Positions 1 through 9,503 of a stretch of DNA of 64,000 nucleotides are shown here, one piece after another. The notes below the pieces were generated by a model that worked only from the letters and a program-made list of their open reading frames with translations, ran no database searches and was not told the origin of the DNA. Position 1 is the first letter of the stretch; every line of letters starts with the position of its first letter. A program made the translations under genes and the position numbers. The stretch covers positions 62,001-126,000 of the forward strand of contig CALSQF010000010.1 in NCBI GenBank assembly GCA_943788425.1, given 5' to 3'. The DNA is from an uncultured Planktomarina sp. (GTDB lineage Bacteria; Pseudomonadota; Alphaproteobacteria; Rhodobacterales; Rhodobacteraceae).

Positions 1-270
1 CTGGGGCAGGCTGTGGTTACGCTCGGCGGCGGGCGGCAACGCGAAGATGATCGGATCGACCATTCCGTTGGCCTGTCTGACATTACCCCCCTGGGCACGT
101 ATCTGCGCAAAGGCGCGCCGATCGCGCGGCTGCATTGCCGAAGCTCGAAACAAGCGGATATCGCCCTGCGCGCTATTCAGGCCGCGCTTACCCTGAGTTC
201 AGAGCCTCCGGTTTTGCCGGCTTTGATCATTGAACGGATTATGCCAGAAAAGGTCTCAAAACATGGCTAG
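1..270 (+). CDS. deoA: Thymidine phosphorylase, C-terminal part
   Basis: Thymidine phosphorylase splits thymidine into thymine and 2-deoxyribose-1-phosphate in the cytosol. Only the last 89 codons lie in the window; the frame is open to the left edge, so the gene begins outside. The family is recognised from the segment GGGRQREDDRIDHSVG, typical of the C-terminal domain of this enzyme, followed by the usual run of about 55 residues to the end. The TAG stop overlaps the deoB start by 8 bases, so the two are probably translationally coupled in a salvage cluster deoA-deoB-add-upp. Confidence 0.93.
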   Translation: MGQAVVTLGGGRQREDDRIDHSVGLSDITPLGTYLRKGAPIARLHCRSSKQADIALRAIQAALTLSSEPPVLPALIIERIMPEKVSKHG

Positions 271-1435
271 GGCGTTCGTGGTTGTTCTGGATTCTTTGGG
301 TTGCGGTGGTGCGCCAGATGCTGCCGAATTTGGCGATCTGGGGGCCAATACGCTGGGTCACATCATCCAGGCGCGCCAGGGTCAATTGCATGTGCCGACT
401 TTGGCCGCTTTGGGCCTGGGCGAGGTGCTGCAGCATTCCAGCGGCATGTCCTCTCCGTGGCCGGCAGCGACCTTGGGGGTATGGGCGGTGGCACGCGAAA
501 TCTCCAAGGGAAAAGATACCCCATCGGGCCATTGGGAATTGGCTGGGGTGCCAGTGCCGTGGGATTGGCACTATTTTCCCAATAAAACGCCAGCGTTTCC
601 GCCGCAGGTGTTGGCAGCATTGCAAGACTTTGCAGGTGGCAGCCTGGCCAATTGCCACGCTTCTGGGATGCCGGTGATTGAGGCTTTTGGTGCCGAGCAT
701 CTGCGCTCTGGCTTGCCGATTTGTTACACCTCTGTGGACAGCGTGTTTCAAATTGCTGCCCATGAAGACCATTTCGGTTTGCAAAATCTTTATCAGCTTT
801 GCCAAGATATGGCAGGCATTTTACATGAAATGAAGGTTGGGCGGGTAATCGCACGGCCCTTTGTTGGATCGCTGGAAACGGGATTTCATCGCACGCTGAA
901 CCGTAAAGATTTTGCTATGGATCCACCGCATGCAACCCTCTGCGAATGGGTTATGCAGGCCGGACATCCGGTGCATGCGATTGGCAAGATCGGTGACATA
1001 TTTTCGATGCGCGGGATTACGCGCTGCCGCAAGGGCAGTGATGCGCAGCTGATGGAACATTTGGCCGATGAAATGAAGCACGCGCCGGACGGCAGTTTAA
1101 TTTTCGCGAATTTTGTAGAATTCGACACGCTCTTTGGCCATCGGCGCGATGCGGAGGGCTATGCGGGGGCACTGGAATGGTTTGATGCGCAGATTGGTCC
1201 GATTTTGGCTGAAAGCCGGTCTAATGATCTGGTAATCTTTACAGCGGATCATGGCAATGATCCGACCTGGCGGGGCACAGATCATACGCGCGAGCAGGTG
1301 CCAGTGCTTGTTCATGGGCAGAAGTTGGCGCAACAATTGGGTTGTGAGCGCACGATTGCGTTTCAAGATGTGGCTGCAACGGTGGCCATGCATTTGGGTG
1401 TTGTCGCACAAGGGCAGGGTAGGAATTTTTTATGA
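263..1435 (+). CDS. deoB: Phosphopentomutase
   Basis: Interconverts (deoxy)ribose-1-phosphate and -5-phosphate, feeding the sugar released by DeoA into central metabolism. The 390-residue product has the alkaline-phosphatase-fold metal sites of the family: VVLDSLGCGGAPDA near the N-terminus (D10), SGHWELAG in the middle, and TADHGNDPTWRGTDHTREQ near the C-terminus. The ATG at 263 is chosen over one 33 bases upstream because the protein then begins MARAFVVVLDS, as expected for DeoB; the upstream codons lie inside deoA. The stop overlaps the add start as ATGA, so the cluster is tightly coupled. Confidence 0.96.
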   Translation: MARAFVVVLDSLGCGGAPDAAEFGDLGANTLGHIIQARQGQLHVPTLAALGLGEVLQHSSGMSSPWPAATLGVWAVAREISKGKDTPSGHWELAGVPVPWDWHYFPNKTPAFPPQVLAALQDFAGGSLANCHASGMPVIEAFGAEHLRSGLPICYTSVDSVFQIAAHEDHFGLQNLYQLCQDMAGILHEMKVGRVIARPFVGSLETGFHRTLNRKDFAMDPPHATLCEWVMQAGHPVHAIGKIGDIFSMRGITRCRKGSDAQLMEHLADEMKHAPDGSLIFANFVEFDTLFGHRRDAEGYAGALEWFDAQIGPILAESRSNDLVIFTADHGNDPTWRGTDHTREQVPVLVHGQKLAQQLGCERTIAFQDVAATVAMHLGVVAQGQGRNFL

Positions 1436-2400
1436 GTTGGAAAACATTTCCGAAAATTGAGCTGCATCTGCATTTGGAGGGGGCGGCGGATCCGGCCTTT
1501 ATCCGGGGGCTCGCACAAGAGAAATCTGTTGATATTGGAGGGATTTTTGATGAGGCTGGCGCCTATAAATACAAAGGATTTGGCGAGTTTTTGCAGGTTT
1601 ATGAGGCGGCCACCCAAGCGCTGCAAGGCCCAGAGGATTTTCAGCGCCTGACGCAATCAGTCTTAGAAAACCTCGCTGAACACAATGTTGTTTATGCAGA
1701 GACTTTCGTTTCCCCAGACTTTTGTGGTGGCAGAGATTTGGGCGCTTGGCGCGAGTATCTGCATGCCATGCAAGAGGCGCATGTTGAGGGGGTGACGCTG
1801 AAAGGTATCGTCACCTGCATCCGCCACTTTGGTCCAGACAAAGCGCGAGAAACGGCCATGTGCGCTGCCGAAACGGCGGGGGAGTGGCTTGTTGGCTTTG
1901 GCATGGGCGGGGCTGAGGATGCAGGCAAGGCCCAGGACTTTGCCTATTCGTTTGATATGGCGCGCGAAGCTGGGCTGCGCTTGACCTCTCACGCTGGCGA
2001 ATGGGGTGGGGCGCAATCCGTCTGGGATACGATTAACGATTTACGAGTCGAGCGGATTGGCCATGGGGTGCATGCGATTGAAGACCCTAAGTTGGTCGAT
2101 TACCTTGCCGACACGGGACTTGTACTGGAGGTGAACCCTGGCTCAAACATTGCCCTGGGCGTTTATCCAAGCCTGGCGCAACACCCGATTGCAAAGTTGC
2201 GGGACGCGGGGGTGAAAGTCACTGTCAGCACCGATGACCCGCCATTTTTCCACACCGATATGACCCAAGAATTTGAGAAGTTGGAGCGGGTGTTCGGCTG
2301 GGGCGCAGATGATTTCCGCGCGCTCAATGCCAATGCCCTCGACGCCGCATTTTGTGATGCCGGCACCAAAGAGGCTTTAGTTAAGATTCTAGAAAACTAG
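1432..2400 (+). CDS. add: Adenosine deaminase
   Basis: Deaminates adenosine (or deoxyadenosine) to inosine with a zinc-activated water. The 322-residue TIM-barrel protein shows the metal and catalytic residues of the family: HLH at 12-14, the SHAGE motif with H187 and E190, H211 in the RIGHGVH segment, and the Asp pair D268-D269 in STDDPPFF. It overlaps deoB by four bases and is followed, 115 bases on, by upp, consistent with one salvage operon. An adenine deaminase of the same superfamily is a less likely alternative. Confidence 0.92.
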   Translation: MSWKTFPKIELHLHLEGAADPAFIRGLAQEKSVDIGGIFDEAGAYKYKGFGEFLQVYEAATQALQGPEDFQRLTQSVLENLAEHNVVYAETFVSPDFCGGRDLGAWREYLHAMQEAHVEGVTLKGIVTCIRHFGPDKARETAMCAAETAGEWLVGFGMGGAEDAGKAQDFAYSFDMAREAGLRLTSHAGEWGGAQSVWDTINDLRVERIGHGVHAIEDPKLVDYLADTGLVLEVNPGSNIALGVYPSLAQHPIAKLRDAGVKVTVSTDDPPFFHTDMTQEFEKLERVFGWGADDFRALNANALDAAFCDAGTKEALVKILEN

Positions 2401-2515
2401 AACTCAGTTTCACCGCATGGCAATTTTGACCTCAGTTGAGGCGATGGTGCATTGTCATGGCGGCAATTTTGCACCAGTATTGGTACGGAAAATCCTAGTA
2501 ACTGGGCCAAACCTC

Positions 2516-3142
2516 ATGACACTCACCATTGTTGATCATCCACTTGTAAGGCATAAGCTGAGCTTGATGCGCGATAAGGCGACACCGACCAATCAGTTTC
2601 GCCAGTTGCTGCGCGAGATCAGCCATCTGATTGCCTATGAGGTGACGCGGGATCTGCCGCTGGAACTGTGCGACATTGAAACGCCTATGCGCTCTATGCA
2701 GGCGCCTGTCCTGGCGGGAAAAAAGCTGGCTTTGGTTTCCATTCTTAGGGCTGGAAATGGATTGCTGGATGGGGTTTTGGAATTGATTCCCTCAGCCAGG
2801 GTGGGGTTCGTGGGGCTTTATCGGGATGAAAAGACGCTGAAGCCGGTTCAATATTACTTCAAAGTGCCCGATGACCTGCAAAACCGTGTTGTGATCGCGG
2901 TTGATCCCATGTTGGCCACAGGAAATTCGAGTGTTGCGGCGATTGATTTGCTCAAACAGGCGGGTGCACGCAATATCAAATTCCTCTGCCTCTTGGCCGC
3001 CCCTGAAGGCATCGCCCGGATGCAAGAGGCTCATCCCGATGTTGATATCACGACCGCCGCGGTTGATGAATGCATCAGCGATATCGGCTATATTTTGCCG
3101 GGCCTCGGCGACGCGGGCGACAGAATGTTTGGGACGAAGTAA
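2516..3142 (+). CDS. upp: Uracil phosphoribosyltransferase
   Basis: Converts uracil and PRPP to UMP, completing pyrimidine base salvage. From the ATG at 2516 the product is 208 residues, the normal length for Upp, and begins [15 protein letters not shown]; the frame is open for another 33 codons upstream but these do not look like family sequence. The PRPP-binding loop [11 protein letters not shown] and the C-terminal segment [19 protein letters not shown] are both present. Same strand as deoA-deoB-add. Confidence 0.96.
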   Translation: MTLTIVDHPLVRHKLSLMRDKATPTNQFRQLLREISHLIAYEVTRDLPLELCDIETPMRSMQAPVLAGKKLALVSILRAGNGLLDGVLELIPSARVGFVGLYRDEKTLKPVQYYFKVPDDLQNRVVIAVDPMLATGNSSVAAIDLLKQAGARNIKFLCLLAAPEGIARMQEAHPDVDITTAAVDECISDIGYILPGLGDAGDRMFGTK

Positions 3143-3239
3143 GCCGAATTAGAGCGTGGCATAGAGCGGATAGGGTTTCAAATTCTTAGCTTCTTGACAC
3201 GAGATATAATCGCCTTTTGGTGTCACACTACTTGCGCCC

Positions 3240-4157
3240 TCACTCTGGGGTGCAAATCGCTTGTAGGCCGAGCCATGCGCCGTCGGGGAGCGGGGGTGTG
3301 GGGAGGGTCGTGGGGGGCTGTATGGTCGATGCGGGTCCGCGCTGATCTGACAGGGCAATTTTTGCCAGTTGGTCCACCTGCCGGTTTGAGAGCTCGTTTG
3401 AGGTGATCAGGCTTATAGAGACGAATGGTCCGGCGTCTTGCAGGTAGGTGCCGAGCGGATCTGCTTCATTTAAAGTGGCTATGGCGGAGGCGACATAGCC
3501 TGCCGTCACCGCTGGATCACCCGATTGCCCCACCATGTTATCAAACAATATCACTTTGCCGCCGGGCAAGATAATTGGAGCTGTGCGTTGACCGGGCAAG
3601 ACGCGCAGCTCAAGTGCGGCGTTCGGTGCCAAGCCCTCCATGAGAAGCGCGGCGCTGCGGATGCCTTCAGGACTGGTGCAATAGGGGCCGGCCAACTGGC
3701 CAATGCGCTCTGCAAGCACTTGGCCAAGTTGCACGCGCTTGGCCTCCGGTAAGACATTGCTTGCATAGCTGACCATGGCTTGCGGGCCCCAAATTAAAGT
3801 TGCAAAGCTCAGGAGGACGACGCTGGAGGCCGCAAGAATGAAACGCAATCTGCCGGGATGTGGGCGGCTGCGATCAATGGCTTTTTGAACCTTGAGCAGG
3901 GCTTCGAGCATGGTTTTATCGGAAATTTCCAAACTTTCTTCTGAGCCAGGCGCTGGTCTTAGGGTTGCTGCATCCTCTTTATGCGTTTGAACATCGACCG
4001 CGGCCAAAGACCAATGGGCCAGCGGGCGGTTTTGCATGTCCGTCAAAATCAAGGTGGCTTGGCCGCAAGAGACCACTACCTCACGCCTTTGCGTCGCAGG
4101 GCCGCTGCGCCAAAGGCCGGTACATTCCAGCCGGTCATATGCTTTAAGTGCGGTCAT
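3240..4157 (-). CDS. Conserved single-pass membrane protein, function unknown
   Basis: Not a family I can name with a function. From the ATG at 4157 it encodes about 305 residues: a soluble N-terminal part, one membrane segment (LRFILAASSVVLLSFATLIW, about residues 111-130), then a periplasmic-looking domain with the stretch LPGGKVILFDNMVGQSGDP. The later part has a faint look of an M48-type protease fold but no HExxH metal motif. The frame stays open upstream of 4157 into the acyl-CoA ligase gene, and codons 4158-4230 (for example SCGKEAEQAL) look coding, so the true start may lie further up without an obvious start codon. It is the last gene of the run below the ligase. Confidence 0.6.
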   Translation of the reverse strand: MTALKAYDRLECTGLWRSGPATQRREVVVSCGQATLILTDMQNRPLAHWSLAAVDVQTHKEDAATLRPAPGSEESLEISDKTMLEALLKVQKAIDRSRPHPGRLRFILAASSVVLLSFATLIWGPQAMVSYASNVLPEAKRVQLGQVLAERIGQLAGPYCTSPEGIRSAALLMEGLAPNAALELRVLPGQRTAPIILPGGKVILFDNMVGQSGDPAVTAGYVASAIATLNEADPLGTYLQDAGPFVSISLITSNELSNRQVDQLAKIALSDQRGPASTIQPPTTLPTPPLPDGAWLGLQAICTPE

Positions 4158-4248
4158 AAGGGCCTGCTCTGCCTCTTTCCCGCAAGATAGGTTGATCTGT
4201 GCAGTGACGCAATGGCCTGTGGCGACCTGCGCTGATGTTTGCTCGCCC

Positions 4249-5874
4249 TTAGGCTGTTTTTGCGATACCTCGAAGCTCGAATTTTTGAATTTTGCCCGTA
4301 GATGTTTTGGGCAGCTCTTGGAAGATGATGCGCTTTGGGGTTTTGAACCCGGCCAGTCGGCCACGCACAAAGGCGATCACTTCAGCCTCTGTGGCCGATT
4401 TTCCCTCAAGCAGCTCTACAAATGCGCAGGGTACTTCGCCCCACTTATCGTCGGGCTTGGCCACAACGGCGCATAGGCTCACGGCCGGATGGGCCATTAT
4501 AGCGCCTTCGACCTCAATGCTTGAAATATTCTCTCCGCCTGAGATGATGATATCTTTCATCCGGTCAGCAATCTGCATCATGCCATCGGGATGTTGAATG
4601 GCGATGTCTTCGGAGTGGAAAAACCCACCAGAAAAAGCCTTTACTGTTGCTTTGGGGTTTTTGTAATAGCCCTTCATGACCGCGTTGCCACGCATGACGA
4701 TTTCGCCCTGGGTGGCGCCATCCATCACAATTTGCTGGCCTGTGTCATCGATAACTGTGGTCAAGTCCATCATCGGCATGGCGATGCCCTGGCGGGCTTT
4801 ACGGGATGATTGCTCTTCTGCGGGCAAAGCATCCCAGGCTGGGTTCCAAAGCGATTCCACTACATGCCCATAGGTCTCGGTCAGCCCGTAGACTTGTGTG
4901 ACATTAAAACCCATTTGCCCAATGGCGGCCAAAGTCGCCGGAGCGGGTGGGGCGCCTGCGGTAAAGACCTCAACTTGATGATCAAAGCTGCGCCGTTCGC
5001 CGTCGGCAGCGTTTACGATCATGTTGAGCACAATCGGCGCACCGCCAAAATGGCTGACACCTTCACCTGCGATGCCATCATAAATGGCTTTCGCTGAAAT
5101 ATCTCTGCAACCGACGACGGTACCGCCCAAAAGTGGCATCATCCACGTGTGGTTCCAGCCATTACAGTGAAATAACGGCACGATGGCCATGAACACGGGC
5201 TGAAGGGTCATGCGCCAACTGATTGGCGTGCCCATGGTCATTAAATAGGCGCCGCGGTGATGATAAACCACGCCTTTGGGGCGGCCTGTTGTGCCGGATG
5301 TGTAATTGAGTGCGAGGCTCTCCCATTCATCTTTCGGCATGATCCAAGGGGCCTGTGCATCGCCGCGTGTGAGCAGCGTCTCATATTCCAGATACCGGCC
5401 AGAAGCCTTAAAACCAGCCTCTTGATCGGCCACCTCAATGATCTTCGGCTTGGGTGTGTTCATAGCGGCAACGGCCGCCTCAACCGGCGGGAGAAATTGG
5501 CTATCGACCAAAACAACTTTAGCCTCTCCATGTTCGAAAATATAGGTAAGCGTGTCAACATCCAGCCGGGTGTTGATGGTGTTCAAAACAGCGCCACATG
5601 CCGGCACGCCAAAGCTGGATTCAATTTGCGCTGTGATATTGGGGAGCAACGTTGCGACCACATCACCAGGCTGGACGCCCAATCCGGTTAGGGCGCTGGC
5701 CAATTGGCTCACCCGCGTGTGATATTGGCTGTAGGTGGCACGATGGGAGCCGTAGACCACAGCAATGTGTTCCGCGAAGACCGAGGCGGCGCGTTTTAGA
5801 TGCGACAAAGGCGTTAGCGGCACATAATTTGCCTGGCATTTGTCCAAACCGGTCTCGTCCGCCATCCATCCCAT
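4249..5874 (-). CDS. AMP-dependent acyl-CoA synthetase / acyl-CoA ligase
   Basis: Activates a carboxylic acid to its CoA thioester through an acyl-adenylate. The 541-residue protein has the full ANL-superfamily set: P-loop YTSGTTGRPKG at 191-201, the FHCNGWNHTWMMPLLGG segment, a GLTETYG adenine-binding motif, and the C-terminal KTSTGKIQKFELR lysine loop. The substrate is not evident; medium or long chain acids, or methylmercaptopropionate as in DmdB-type ligases, are possible. A second ATG lies three codons in (5865). It is divergent from the DMT transporter across a 68-base gap. Confidence 0.85.
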   Translation of the reverse strand: MGWMADETGLDKCQANYVPLTPLSHLKRAASVFAEHIAVVYGSHRATYSQYHTRVSQLASALTGLGVQPGDVVATLLPNITAQIESSFGVPACGAVLNTINTRLDVDTLTYIFEHGEAKVVLVDSQFLPPVEAAVAAMNTPKPKIIEVADQEAGFKASGRYLEYETLLTRGDAQAPWIMPKDEWESLALNYTSGTTGRPKGVVYHHRGAYLMTMGTPISWRMTLQPVFMAIVPLFHCNGWNHTWMMPLLGGTVVGCRDISAKAIYDGIAGEGVSHFGGAPIVLNMIVNAADGERRSFDHQVEVFTAGAPPAPATLAAIGQMGFNVTQVYGLTETYGHVVESLWNPAWDALPAEEQSSRKARQGIAMPMMDLTTVIDDTGQQIVMDGATQGEIVMRGNAVMKGYYKNPKATVKAFSGGFFHSEDIAIQHPDGMMQIADRMKDIIISGGENISSIEVEGAIMAHPAVSLCAVVAKPDDKWGEVPCAFVELLEGKSATEAEVIAFVRGRLAGFKTPKRIIFQELPKTSTGKIQKFELRGIAKTA

Positions 5875-5942
5875 GTCGCATTCCTCCCTCGTCTCGCACT
5901 ATCGCTCTTGTGCAGATGATTTCAAGAGCCCATGCATAACAA

Positions 5943-6845
5943 ATGGATCAAAAAACAAATACAGTTGCGTCAATTCTCTTCATGGTGACCGGCATGGCCA
6001 CGGTTGGAGTGATTGATAACTTCATCACCTATATCGCTGTGGAAGTGAGCCTGTGGCAATTTCATTTTCTGCGCAGCATGATAGCTGTTCCCGCTATTGT
6101 AGGTTTTGGCCTAATGGTTGGCTGGACATTGCGCCCCTTGCGCATTTTGCCGGTCTTGGGGCGCAATATGTTTCTGTCGGGTGCCATGTTTGTCTATTTT
6201 GGCTGTTTGGGGTTCTTTCCCATTTCGGCCGTGGCGGCAGGTCTTTTCACGGCGCCGGTTTTGGTGATGTTCATAGATGCTGTTTGGTCGCGTCGGCACA
6301 TCGGGCCCATTCGCCTCGCCACGGCATGTTTAGGGTTTTTGGGCACGCTATTGGTGCTCAAACCAGAAGTGGGCGGATTAAGCTGGGCCAATTTGATCCC
6401 AGTTTCGGCTGGGATGATGTATGCTTTTGGCAATGTGGCCACCCGCAAATGGTGTGAAGGTGAAAGCGCTGTTGCCTTGCTTTGGTCCTATATGTTTTTG
6501 ATGCTGATTTTTGGAGCTTTGGGAGCCGTCTACCTTTATTTCTTCCCCGGAGATCCAGACAGCTATCTCACGCGCGCCTGGGTTTGGCCCTCCGCAAGTG
6601 TATGGATGTGGATCGTTATTCAGGCGGTGTTTTCGTTGATTGGTATCGGATTCATCATGAAAGCCTATCTCATAGGTGAGGTGACCTATGTCTCGATCTT
6701 TGAATATTCTATGTTGATTTTCGCCAGCGCCACCGCTTGGATGTTGTTCGGTGATCGCCTTGGACCCTTGGGGTTTGTCGGCATCGGCGTCATCATCGTG
6801 ACCGGAATTGTCATTGCTGTTCGTTCAAATACGGCGGACAATTAG
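5943..6845 (+). CDS. DMT-superfamily (EamA) transporter
   Basis: Inner-membrane protein of 300 residues with about ten hydrophobic helices arranged as two EamA repeats, the drug/metabolite exporter architecture. The family exports amino acids, nucleosides or other small metabolites; nothing in the sequence fixes the substrate. It stands alone, divergent from the acyl-CoA ligase gene and convergent with the beta-oxidation operon. The ATG at 5943 follows directly on the divergent intergenic region. Confidence 0.85.
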   Translation: MDQKTNTVASILFMVTGMATVGVIDNFITYIAVEVSLWQFHFLRSMIAVPAIVGFGLMVGWTLRPLRILPVLGRNMFLSGAMFVYFGCLGFFPISAVAAGLFTAPVLVMFIDAVWSRRHIGPIRLATACLGFLGTLLVLKPEVGGLSWANLIPVSAGMMYAFGNVATRKWCEGESAVALLWSYMFLMLIFGALGAVYLYFFPGDPDSYLTRAWVWPSASVWMWIVIQAVFSLIGIGFIMKAYLIGEVTYVSIFEYSMLIFASATAWMLFGDRLGPLGFVGIGVIIVTGIVIAVRSNTADN

Positions 6846-6873
6846 GGCATCTACGGCCTGCAGCTGAGCGGAT

Positions 6874-9057
6874 TCAAGCGGCGAAGTGGCTGTAAAAGCC
6901 TTTGCCTTCTTCTGCCAATGTGCGGAGCAATTCGGGCGCGGCAAATCGGGCGCCATAGCGTGATTGCAGCTCACCGCAGCGCGCGACCCCATAGCTGGCA
7001 CCCAGCATGTCGAGCCAAGACAGCGGCCCGCCGGACCAAGGGGCAAAACCCCAGCCCAAAATCGCGCCGACATCGCCCTCGCGCACATCCATCAACACGC
7101 CCTCTTGCAATGCGCGCACCGCCTCAAGGCTTTGGGCAAACATGAGCCTGTGCTGCACATCTAATAGCTCCAGATTGCCGCCCTCTTTGCCGAAATGATC
7201 GCGCAGGCCCTGCCAGAGGCCTTGCCGCTTGCCTTTGGCATCATACTCATAAAATCCGGCCGAAGACTTGCGCCCAAGGCGGCCCTGCTCAAACAGCCAA
7301 AACAAGACCTCATCGGCTTGTGCATTGTCGTAATCTGCGCCCATGGCGGCTTTGGTGGCCTTGGCGATCTTGACCCCAAGATCGATAGAGGTTTCATCAT
7401 TCAATTGCAGCGGGCCAAGGGGCATTCCCATGAGCTTGGCGGCATTCTCGATCAGGACAGGCTCAACCCCTTCGTGCACCATGCGCAGCCCTTCGTTGAT
7501 ATAAGGGATGATGCACCGGTTGGCGTAAAAGAACCGCGCGTCATTCACCACAATCGGGGTTTTGCGAATTTGCCGCGCAAAGTCCAAGGATTTTGCAACC
7601 GCTCGATTGCCTGTATCTGCACCTTTGATAATTTCCACTAGCGCCATTTTTTCGACAGGGCTGAAAAAGTGGATGCCAATGAATTGGTCGGGCCGCGCGC
7701 TGGCTTTTGCGAGCTCCGTTATGGGCAAAGTTGAAGTATTGCTGGCAAAAATACTGTCGGGTCCAATGACAGCTCCTACCTGACGGATCACCTCTGACTT
7801 GATTTTTGGGTCCTCAAACACGGCTTCGATGATCAAGTCGCACTCTGTCAGAGCTTGATAGTTGGTTGTTGCGTCAATGCGCGACAACAGAGCCTCTTTC
7901 TGCTCAGAGGTTGATTTGCGACGCGTGATCCCCTTGTTGCAATAGTTGGCGACATAGGCTTTGCCCCTATCGGCTGCCTCTTGGGTTTGATCAATGAGCA
8001 CCACCTCAATACCAGCCTGCGCCGAGACAAGTGCAATGCCCGCTCCCATCATTCCCGCGCCAAGAATGCCCAATTTGCGCACGGATTGATCTGGCACTTC
8101 TTTGGGCCGTACCGCGCCTTTGTCCAGAGCGCCTTTGTTGAGAAACAAGCTGCGGATCATATTGGAAGAGGAGGGGTTCATTATAACCGATGTGAAATGC
8201 CGGGCCTCGATTTTTAGGGCCGTGTGAAAGGGCACTAAGGCGCCTTCATAGACGGCACTTAACAGTGCCTTTGCGGCTGGGTAAACACCCATGGTTTGAC
8301 CATTGACCATAGCAGACGCACCGACAAAGGTCATAAAGCCGGTCGGGTGATAGGGCGCGCCGCCGGGCATTTTATAGCCTTTTGCGTCCCATGGCTTGAC
8401 CAAATCAGTGTCTTTTGCCGCCAAGATCCATGCTTTTGCATCTTCGAGCGGGGTGGTGCTGACCGCATCAATGATCCCGGCTGCTTGGGCCTCAGATGGT
8501 GAGCAAAGCTTGCCCTGCAACAGATAGGGGCTTGCCGCCATCGCCCCCATTTTGCGAACCAAGCGAGTCGTGCCCCCTGCGCCGGGGAAAATACCCACCT
8601 TTATTTCTGGCAGGCCAATTTTCGCCTTTGGGTTATCGGCGCAAATGATGTGGTGGCAGGCCAGTGGGATCTCAAGCCCAATTCCAAGTGCTGTACCCGG
8701 CAGCACGGCGACGATGGGCTTGCCGCCCTTTTTGGTTTTGAAATCCATGCCTGCCAGTTCAATTTTACGCAGGATTTGGTGAATTTCCATAACCATCTCG
8801 AAACAGCCCTGCGCGGGATTTTCTGGGTGCATGTCCTTTGTCTCAGCGATCACCGCCAAATCCATACCAGCGGCAAAATCCGACTTAGCGGAGGTGATGA
8901 TCACCCCATCGACCATGGGATCATTGAGGCACCCATTGATCAGAGCATTGATATCGGCAAAACCCTGCTTACTCATGACATTCATCGGCCGGGCCTGGCA
9001 GTCCCAGGTGATGGTGGCCAGACCATCGGCATCAAGGGTTTGGGTGAAATCGGACAT
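6874..9057 (-). CDS. fadJ: Multifunctional fatty acid oxidation protein (enoyl-CoA hydratase / 3-hydroxyacyl-CoA dehydrogenase)
   Basis: Carries out the second and third steps of beta-oxidation. Of 727 residues, the first ~200 form the crotonase domain with the glutamates in GIGLEIPLA and LPEIKVGIFPGAGG; the following domain has the NAD-binding motif LGILGAGMMGAGIAL and the 3-hydroxyacyl-CoA dehydrogenase signature region IHFFSPVEKMALVEII. The ATG at 9057 is chosen because the protein then starts MSDFTQTLDADGLATITWD and lies 11 bases after the stop of the upstream gene; an ATG at 9138 is inside that gene. Part of the operon with the fadA-like and acyl-CoA dehydrogenase genes. FadB/FadJ naming is by family only. 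Confidence 0.92.
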   Translation of the reverse strand: MSDFTQTLDADGLATITWDCQARPMNVMSKQGFADINALINGCLNDPMVDGVIITSAKSDFAAGMDLAVIAETKDMHPENPAQGCFEMVMEIHQILRKIELAGMDFKTKKGGKPIVAVLPGTALGIGLEIPLACHHIICADNPKAKIGLPEIKVGIFPGAGGTTRLVRKMGAMAASPYLLQGKLCSPSEAQAAGIIDAVSTTPLEDAKAWILAAKDTDLVKPWDAKGYKMPGGAPYHPTGFMTFVGASAMVNGQTMGVYPAAKALLSAVYEGALVPFHTALKIEARHFTSVIMNPSSSNMIRSLFLNKGALDKGAVRPKEVPDQSVRKLGILGAGMMGAGIALVSAQAGIEVVLIDQTQEAADRGKAYVANYCNKGITRRKSTSEQKEALLSRIDATTNYQALTECDLIIEAVFEDPKIKSEVIRQVGAVIGPDSIFASNTSTLPITELAKASARPDQFIGIHFFSPVEKMALVEIIKGADTGNRAVAKSLDFARQIRKTPIVVNDARFFYANRCIIPYINEGLRMVHEGVEPVLIENAAKLMGMPLGPLQLNDETSIDLGVKIAKATKAAMGADYDNAQADEVLFWLFEQGRLGRKSSAGFYEYDAKGKRQGLWQGLRDHFGKEGGNLELLDVQHRLMFAQSLEAVRALQEGVLMDVREGDVGAILGWGFAPWSGGPLSWLDMLGASYGVARCGELQSRYGARFAAPELLRTLAEEGKGFYSHFAA

Positions 9058-9068
9058 ATATCCTGCCT

Positions 9069-9482
9069 CTAGGTTAGGTATTCCCGGGTCGTCCAATCGC
9101 GATGACCCAGAGCGTTCATTATTGAGCTGATCCACCAAGTCTTCCCGTCATGGATTAACATGGCAGAGGAGGTATAGGGTCCCACAACACGCCGATCTTC
9201 CGCAAACATTTGCGTTTGATAGGTGCCGATCAACGTGTCCTCTTCGCTGGCTTCAATCACCATGACCTTTCGGATGATCTGCGAGATTTTCAGCGTATCA
9301 AGTGCTTGGCAACAGAGATCCCAATCTTTTTGGAGGCTTTCAATTGAATCGTTGTACAGCTGGCCGTTGAGCGTAATTGAGGTGAAGGGCAAGGCGATAT
9401 GATCAACCCATGTCTGAAAATCGCAATCGACCCAACAGGCGGAAATTCGATCTAAAAAAGCTTGAAATTCGTCTTCATCCAC
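9069..9482 (-). CDS. NTF2/SnoaL-like small protein
   Basis: A 137-residue acidic, tryptophan-rich protein starting MDEDEFQAFLDRIS. Length and pattern (short helical start, then alternating beta strands such as GTYQTQMFAEDRRVVGPYTS and a final GKTWWISSI strand) suggest the cone-shaped NTF2/SnoaL fold, which includes small-molecule isomerases and scaffold proteins. No catalytic residues can be assigned. It sits between the fadA-like and fadJ-like genes in the same direction with short gaps, so it is probably co-expressed with beta-oxidation. Confidence 0.65.
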   Translation of the reverse strand: MDEDEFQAFLDRISACWVDCDFQTWVDHIALPFTSITLNGQLYNDSIESLQKDWDLCCQALDTLKISQIIRKVMVIEASEEDTLIGTYQTQMFAEDRRVVGPYTSSAMLIHDGKTWWISSIMNALGHRDWTTREYLT

Positions 9483-9503
9483 GGGAATGCTCCATTTCTG
9501 GTC

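Noticed and set aside
239..805. Long antisense frames opposite deoB and other high-GC genes
   Set aside because: These are shadow frames caused by codon bias; none shows protein family features.
3149..3239. Possible extension of the membrane protein past its stop in another frame (GDYISCQEAKNLKPYPLYAT)
   Set aside because: The protein end LGLQAICTPE looks natural, and nothing supports a frameshift here.
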